Source: an uncultured SAR324 cluster bacterium
GTDB taxonomy: Bacteria; SAR324; NAC60-12
DNA: 8,586 nt
Assembly: GCA_902513935.1 (NCBI GenBank)
Contig: CABXOR010000060.1
Location: 1 to 8,586 of the forward strand
Direction: 5' to 3'
Shown here: positions 4,710-8,586 of the stretch, one piece after another
How positions within the stretch are numbered: position 1 is the stretch's first letter
Layout: every line of letters starts with the position of its first letter
Program-made: the position numbers and the translations under genes
The notes under the pieces: model-generated
The model's database searches: none
What the model was told of the DNA's origin: nothing
Seen by the model: only the letters and a program-made list of their open reading frames with translations

Positions 4710-6266
4710 TCAGTCTACTCTAAAGGAAGGAAACAACAGCCGTTTATTATTCCTAACCCACCAATTTGTACTGTTGTTCCGAGTAAAGCGGTAATCATAG
4801 AGCCAGGCCCTGATGGTAGTGCGACCAGTGGGCCATTCCTCAGTGGAAATTAACTTAAGCACTGGGGGGCTTTCATAAAGGATACTTTCCATAAGTTTAT
4901 GGACCCAGACATGTTGGTGGTAGGTCTGGCGTAAATTACCATAGATAAAGTGGTGAATTTCGTCATACGATTCCGGTATCCGGCCATACATACCCTGAAA
5001 GACATTCAGGACCTGTTCGTAATACAGACCGGCAAACCAGAGCTGCCAGTCCAGCCGTGGTTGATGGGGTTGTATCAATCCGGGTGTTTCATTCAGGCGT
5101 ACTGGTTTCCATTTGAATTTCAGTTCTTCCCAGTCCTTGCCATCGGTACTCAACTCAAAGATAATTTCTGGGCGGGTCTTGGTCATCACCGAAAACAAGC
5201 CGTAGGTGTTTACTGACCGGAAAGGCCTGACAAAACTATACACTTGGGAAACCACGGGGTACTGACCGAAGGGAAACCAGCGGTGGCCTTCGGTGATGAG
5301 CACCAGTGTCACCATCACCCCACATATCACCTTTTGGATGAGTCCAGTATATTTCCCAGGAATGGAGTAGTTCTGTTTCTGCAGAAATGTCAGCCACCCA
5401 CCGGGAAGTCGAAGCTTATATAAACTGTTATCAAAGAGCGGCAGGCAGAGGACAATGGTCAGTAGATTGAAAAAGGTGTAATTCCCTGAGAGGGTGATCA
5501 TTACCATAAAACCAATAAACAAAATCCCAGCTGTGTGACGCAGACGGGCCCCCAGGAAAATGAAAAATGGCACTACCAGTTCGATAAAAAACATGATAGC
5601 TGTGCTCACTTTTAAAAACCAAATCGGGAGCTGATGGAAATACCAACTCAGGGCATGGGGCAATGGCTGAGTCTCAAAATGTAGGCTGAGGGACGTGAGG
5701 TCCCACCAAACTGGGTCATTGCTGGCAAGTTTAACATAACCGGAAAAAAACATGAGTCGGAACAGCAACAAGTACAAGAGAAATAGAATGAAAGACGATA
5801 GCTGCTGATCCTGCCTTCTAAACCCTGCCAGCCAGATTGCCAGGAAACCGCTTTCCAGTAATAGGTTATCCCACTGAAAACTTAGGAAAGGGGAGCCCAG
5901 GGTAACCAGGGATAGATAGAGAAGCCAGCACAGCAGAAGACTGATACCTCGGTAGAAATTGAACAGGGCCAGAAGGGAACATACCAGGCCGGTTCCGCAG
6001 ATTAAATGCAGTGCGGTATTCCCCAATTTCAGGAAATGGTCCAGCCATAAGAGGGAGGGATAGTGCAGGATGTAACTCCAGTGATTTTCCTGGCTGGCCA
6101 GCCGGTCGAAGTAGCGTTCGATCGGCATGATTCCTTCTGAGCCAAACAGTCCCTCCACCTGCAGCCAAAGGGAGGCAAAGGCGATGAGATAGACCAGGGC
6201 GATACCGCTTAGGAACAAGCGTGAGCCAATGGTGAAATTATCCCGGGGTAAATTCTTCACCTGCAT
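4710..6266 (-). CDS. Lipase maturation factor family membrane protein
   Basis: This 518-residue polytopic membrane protein carries all the landmarks of the LMF1/LMF2 family: GLFGSEGIMPIERYFD (39-54), QWDNLLLESGFL (131-142), RLMFFSGYVKL (170-180), HFETQPLPHALSWY (196-209), SGNYTFFNLL (260-269), NTYGLF (353-358) and PHQPRLDWQLWFAGL (400-414). About eight or nine hydrophobic segments fill the first 330 residues; the rest is a soluble C-terminal domain. Vertebrate LMF1 helps lipases fold in the endoplasmic reticulum, but the role of the bacterial homologues is not established. The length is close to typical for bacterial members, so the gene looks intact. The start is ATG at 6264-6266 with a GAGAG just upstream. 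The dispersed repeat is absent here, and no lipase gene is adjacent, although an SGNH hydrolase lies two genes upstream. Confidence 0.93.
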   Translation of the reverse strand: MQVKNLPRDNFTIGSRLFLSGIALVYLIAFASLWLQVEGLFGSEGIMPIERYFDRLASQENHWSYILHYPSLLWLDHFLKLGNTALHLICGTGLVCSLLALFNFYRGISLLLCWLLYLSLVTLGSPFLSFQWDNLLLESGFLAIWLAGFRRQDQQLSSFILFLLYLLLFRLMFFSGYVKLASNDPVWWDLTSLSLHFETQPLPHALSWYFHQLPIWFLKVSTAIMFFIELVVPFFIFLGARLRHTAGILFIGFMVMITLSGNYTFFNLLTIVLCLPLFDNSLYKLRLPGGWLTFLQKQNYSIPGKYTGLIQKVICGVMVTLVLITEGHRWFPFGQYPVVSQVYSFVRPFRSVNTYGLFSVMTKTRPEIIFELSTDGKDWEELKFKWKPVRLNETPGLIQPHQPRLDWQLWFAGLYYEQVLNVFQGMYGRIPESYDEIHHFIYGNLRQTYHQHVWVHKLMESILYESPPVLKLISTEEWPTGRTTIRAWLYDYRFTRNNSTNWWVRNNKRLLFPSFRVD

Positions 6267-6369
6267 ACTCTCTAGTGTTTCTTAATTGTTTCTCAGTTAT
6301 TCCTTGTGTTAGTGTCTTCTTTTCCATTTCTGCAGCTTTTTTGGGGCCATCAGAAAAAAGTGTTTTAAT

Positions 6370-6471
6370 ATGGAAGCCTTTGAAGGAATGATGACATCAC
6401 CAGAGATGAAAGAGTGGGACAAAGAAAATAACTGCGTTGATATTGTCTACTCACTCGAAAAAATTAATTAG
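6370..6471 (+). pseudogene. Short ORF, possible C-terminal gene remnant
   Basis: A 33-codon plus-strand frame (ATG 6370-6372, TAG 6469-6471) reads MEAFEGMMTSPEMKEWDKEN, then a short VDIVYSLEKIN-like tail. The composition looks protein-like. It resembles the C-terminal end of small dimeric alpha/beta-barrel (antibiotic-biosynthesis-monooxygenase type) proteins, where an SPEM-x-x-W helix precedes the last strand; this is a tentative impression. The frame stays open further left but loses any resemblance, and no ribosome binding site precedes the ATG. It may be the tail of a deleted gene. Otherwise the 6267-6519 gap shows nothing. Confidence 0.3.
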
Positions 6472-6519
6472 CCACCTAACTCCACAGATTTAAGGAAAAG
6501 ACTAATTTCACCCTTGCTC

Positions 6520-7140
6520 TTATGAAAACACAACAAGTCTTACAGAGGTTATATACTCTGTTGAATCGTTTGTCTGTGCTGGGAGGAGTTTCATAGAATT
6601 GATTTTCTGTTCAGCTAGGGTCATCCGTTTGAAAAGAAAGTCTTCTTTATTCAGGGAGTGACCCTGTATGTATAATTGTGTCGTTAAAATATTTTCCCTT
6701 TCATTCCAAAGCTTCAGGTGGATGTGTGGGGTTCTTCCAGGATATTCTACTGGAATGATAGTTCGGAAGAAAAAATGACCATTCCGGTCTGTGATGGACT
6801 TGCCAAATCCCTGAAATTGATCATCCCTCATTTTGCTTCCGAATGAGCCCGTATGTAGATATACACCATTCATATCCGTCTGCCAGATCTCAGCGGTCAT
6901 TCCTTTAATAGGTTTAGAATCACGATTTACAAGACTACCCATTAGGTTTAAGATCTTCCCGCCTGCCTCTATTGTAGAGTGTCCATTTTTTACAAGATCA
7001 TTGTCACTGTCTTCTGGAATTCTATCAGGATAAAAAGGGCCTTCTCCTTGCCAAGGTGTTCTGATGAGTTCCCCTAAGGAAACACCAGGTAAAACTATTG
7101 CTCCACACATAGCAAAAAAAGATCTTCTTGAGGTCAACAT
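6520..7140 (-). CDS. Tat-exported intradiol ring-cleavage dioxygenase
   Basis: The 206-residue protein belongs to the protocatechuate 3,4-dioxygenase / catechol 1,2-dioxygenase superfamily, which uses Fe(III) and O2 to open catechol-type rings between the two hydroxyls. The ligand set is present: Tyr94 in EIWQTDMNGVYLH, Tyr133 in PVEYPGRTP, and His139 and His141 in PHIHLKL. The family N-terminal motif GEGPFYP is at 32-38. Residues 3-9 (TSRRSFF) followed by a hydrophobic stretch form a twin-arginine signal, so the enzyme is probably exported folded to the periplasm. This matches a group of short exported intradiol enzymes whose substrates are mostly unknown, rather than the cytosolic PcaGH heterodimer. 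No other aromatic-degradation gene is nearby. There is no Shine-Dalgarno sequence before the ATG. Repeat E with a promoter lies about 100 bp upstream. Confidence 0.9.
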   Translation of the reverse strand: MLTSRRSFFAMCGAIVLPGVSLGELIRTPWQGEGPFYPDRIPEDSDNDLVKNGHSTIEAGGKILNLMGSLVNRDSKPIKGMTAEIWQTDMNGVYLHTGSFGSKMRDDQFQGFGKSITDRNGHFFFRTIIPVEYPGRTPHIHLKLWNERENILTTQLYIQGHSLNKEDFLFKRMTLAEQKINSMKLLPAQTNDSTEYITSVRLVVFS

Positions 7141-7223
7141 AGTTGTTGTATATAAAATGTGTTACTCTTCAAAAGAATAAGGATAAAGAAAAGAATGAGA
7201 TGATGTTTCACTTGGTTTCCTAA

Positions 7224-7345
7224 TTTGGTTGGTTTAGGATAACCCAAGTTATACCAGAATATGTGGTGTTTTACAAGAATTGGGGGATTTTACTTGGAGG
7301 GTGTCTGACTGTGAAGAATTAGTGGAATAATCAGAAGAGATGATG
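7224..7345 (-). repeat. Dispersed intergenic repeat, copy E
   Basis: The promoter half (TTTGGTTGGTTTAGGATAACC, 7224 onward) and the left part of the conserved block are intact. The right arm of the inverted repeat is damaged: after CTGTGAAGAATTAGTGG the sequence reads AATAATCAGAAG instead of GAGTTACTCACAG. ATGATG at 7340-7345 marks the usual end. It lies upstream of the dioxygenase gene. Confidence 0.85.
7248..7276 (-). promoter_or_regulatory. Extended -10 promoter in repeat E, toward the dioxygenase
   Basis: On the minus strand TTGTAA (7271-7276), a 17-bp spacer and TATAAC (7248-7253) preceded by TGG form a strong extended -10 promoter aligned with those of copies C, D and F. The predicted leader to the ATG at 7140 is about 100 nt. 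Confidence 0.7.
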
Positions 7346-7370
7346 CTGGCAACAAATTTTCGCAAGAGTG

Positions 7371-7387
7371 GCACAATAAAATTGTGC
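7371..7387. repeat. Perfect 7-bp palindrome GCACAAT-AAA-ATTGTGC
   Basis: This hairpin or operator-like inverted repeat is the only structure I see in the 7346-7573 gap between repeat E and the SGNH hydrolase stop codon. No T-run follows on either strand, so it is not a standard terminator. It might be a regulator site or the stem of a lost element. Confidence 0.4.
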
Positions 7388-7573
7388 TAAAATCTCGGGT
7401 TAGCTACTTGACAAATCATATCTAGGGCTTTCACGTCAGGTATCCCCCCTTTGGCGAGGCTCTATCTGTTTTTGATGCGCTTTGGCACCTAAGCTGGTTT
7501 AAGTGTTAGCCAGATGGATGTAGCAAAGATCAGAAAAACACATATTAGAGTTCTATGAGCCAGTTTTATCTTG

Positions 7574-8320
7574 TTACAACATTTCAACGGCTGTGCTGGC
7601 AAGTTTTTCCGACCATAATTTGTAGGCTAACTGGGAAGGATGAATGCCGTCATCCATAAAAAACTCTTTACCATCTGGGAAACGGTCCTCCAGAAGGTGG
7701 GCATCCTCAATTGAATTCATCACGAGATCGAGGCTAGTCTGCAACAGTAATTCCCAGTAACCAAATGCCAAACGAAGGGGATTGGGAATGGCTGGGAAGC
7801 GTCCCACACATGGTACAGGGGAAAATATGATCACTGGTTTTCTCCCATCCCTAACCAAATTTTTTATGCATCTAATTAGATCCCTTTCCCAAACCCATGG
7901 CGGTGTCAGATTGAAAACATCATTTCCTCCGATGGAGGCAATGATCAAATCTGCGTCAACGGAAGGCTCTTCCTCAATCAATTGATTCAAGTTATTTATC
8001 GTCAGCCCATTTTGGGCCATAACCTTCCAATTCACTTGACGGTCCATCAATTGATTTAAACGGACCGCTGTTAAACCTGTTAACGTTTCCAAATGTTTTG
8101 CTATTCCTACTCCTGCCATTGGAGATTCTCCGAGTCCCAGAATTTCGAGTTTCCGACCACTACCCTGTAAGACTCCCAAAGGTGCGTCAGTTGGTGACGG
8201 TAGTCTCAACACCACTTTTTTTAAGTAAATACCCTGCAACCAAAGCCATGGGAAAAAGAGGCCTATTATGAGATATCCCAGCAGTGCCCTGATGTAATTC
8301 GATAAGGATTTATATGACAT
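7574..8320 (-). CDS. Membrane-anchored SGNH/GDSL-type hydrolase
   Basis: The 248-residue protein has one N-terminal hydrophobic segment at about 13-33, which would anchor the catalytic domain to the inner membrane, probably facing the periplasm. The catalytic blocks are in order: block I LGLGESPMAGVG with nucleophile Ser66 (GES in place of the usual GDS), block II Gly105 in AQNGLTINNL, block III IGGNDVF with Asn133, and block V DDGIHPS with Asp224 and His227. This is a complete Ser-Gly-Asn-His set, so an active esterase or lipase is expected; the substrate is unknown. The start is ATG at 8318-8320 with no clear Shine-Dalgarno sequence. Repeat F with its promoter is about 65 bp upstream. It appears to be a single-gene unit. 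Confidence 0.9.
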   Translation of the reverse strand: MSYKSLSNYIRALLGYLIIGLFFPWLWLQGIYLKKVVLRLPSPTDAPLGVLQGSGRKLEILGLGESPMAGVGIAKHLETLTGLTAVRLNQLMDRQVNWKVMAQNGLTINNLNQLIEEEPSVDADLIIASIGGNDVFNLTPPWVWERDLIRCIKNLVRDGRKPVIIFSPVPCVGRFPAIPNPLRLAFGYWELLLQTSLDLVMNSIEDAHLLEDRFPDGKEFFMDDGIHPSQLAYKLWSEKLASTAVEML

Positions 8321-8381
8321 TGGTTTGCAAATCTGGAAATTATACTAGAGAGCGGGGCATGGATATTAGATTTTATTCATT

Positions 8382-8515
8382 ATTGGCTGGTTTAGGACTA
8401 CCCAATATATAACATCAATTGGTTTGAATTACAATGTGTGGCGATTTTACTTGGAGGGTGTCTGCCTGTGAAGAATTAGTGGGAGTTACTCACAGGAGAT
8501 GATGTGAATGACCCT
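8382..8515 (-). repeat. Dispersed intergenic repeat, copy F
   Basis: This is the best-preserved full-length copy. The promoter half runs from ATTGGCTGGTTTAGGA, and the conserved block is 8447-8504 with CTGTGA (8466-8471) and TCACAG (8490-8495) around an 18-nt centre. The right end TGAATGACCCTGCC is shared in part with copy C. It begins about 27 bp beyond the stop codon of the beta-propeller gene and lies upstream of the SGNH hydrolase. Confidence 0.88.
8406..8434 (-). promoter_or_regulatory. Extended -10 promoter in repeat F, toward the SGNH hydrolase
   Basis: On the minus strand TTGTAA (8429-8434), a 17-bp spacer and TATATA (8406-8411) preceded by TGT align exactly with the promoters of copies C, D and E. 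The leader to the ATG at 8320 would be about 80 nt. Confidence 0.65.
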
Positions 8516-8541
8516 GCCAGGAGTATTAGTGTTTGAAGAGG

Positions 8542-8586
8542 TTATTGTTTGACACCATCTGAATTGTACTTCACAAGAAAGGCGTC
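8542..8586 (-). CDS. C-terminal end of an SBBP beta-propeller repeat protein
   Basis: The last 14 codons and TAA stop (8542-8544) of a gene entering from the right edge read DAFLVKYNSDGVKQ. This is the signature of the bacterial SBBP/beta-propeller repeat, in which DAFLVKYNSxGVKQ is normally followed by W-T-x-x-x-G-T. Such proteins are usually large and exported, with many tandem blades. Here the frame ends right after KQ, in mid-blade, so the C-terminus is either naturally short or prematurely truncated; the rest of the gene is not visible. Repeat F follows the stop codon closely. Confidence 0.6.
   Translation of the reverse strand, partial: DAFLVKYNSDGVKQ

Noticed and set aside
7408..7436. 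TTGACA promoter on the plus strand
   Set aside because: A perfect -35 box is present, but no TATAAT-like box follows at 16-18 bp and no plus-strand gene lies downstream.
7388..7445. Minus-strand frame reading GIPDVKALDMICQVANPRF before a TAG in the palindrome
   Set aside because: Only about 23 residues are open after an upstream stop. It might be a transposase tail, but I could not link it to any family.
601..8515. The repeats as integron attC sites in a cassette array
   Set aside because: Single-gene units separated by ~120-bp repeats recall a cassette array, but the copies lack the paired RYYYAAC / GTTRRRY ends, are conserved in sequence rather than only in fold, contain promoters, are missing between several genes, and no integrase is visible.

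Overview
The window looks like an accessory, gene-sparse stretch of a Gram-negative bacterial chromosome of moderate to low G+C. The evidence is a lipoprotein signal peptide, a twin-arginine (Tat) signal, a glutathione S-transferase, a bacterial lipase-maturation-factor protein and the tail of an SBBP-type beta-propeller protein. Nothing fixes the genus or phylum.

Layout, left to right. Positions 1-1590 hold a MORN-repeat lipoprotein (cut by the left edge), a small cysteine-rich protein on the other strand, and a cytoplasmic MORN protein. A glutathione S-transferase gene follows (2097-2783). Positions 2990-4560 look like the scar of an integrated element: a truncated ORF, the isolated 3' half of a tRNA-Met(CAT) gene, three copies of a direct-repeat motif around it, a four-helix membrane protein, and an orphan phage-terminase-small-subunit-like gene. 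Then come a 518-residue lipase maturation factor homologue (4710-6266), a possible gene tail (6370-6471), a Tat-exported intradiol ring-cleavage dioxygenase (6520-7140), a membrane-anchored SGNH/GDSL hydrolase (7574-8320) and the last 14 codons of a beta-propeller gene entering from the right edge. Most genes are on the minus strand and widely spaced, so they appear to be mostly single-gene transcription units.

The most striking feature is a dispersed intergenic repeat of about 120 bp. Five copies (about 601-716, 1743-1877, 2863-2984, 7224-7345, 8382-8515) share one orientation, and each lies 65-160 bp upstream of a minus-strand start codon. Two further pieces are decayed or inverted (1150-1207, 3515-3546). 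Read on the minus strand, a copy has a conserved block containing a CTGTGA-N18-TCACAG inverted repeat, then a TTGTAA/TTGTAT -35 box, exactly 17 bp, and a TGn-extended -10 box. The promoter half is good in four copies and degenerate in one. The repeat therefore appears to be a mobile or multiplied promoter cassette driving the MORN, GST, dioxygenase and SGNH hydrolase genes. I do not recognise it as a named family.
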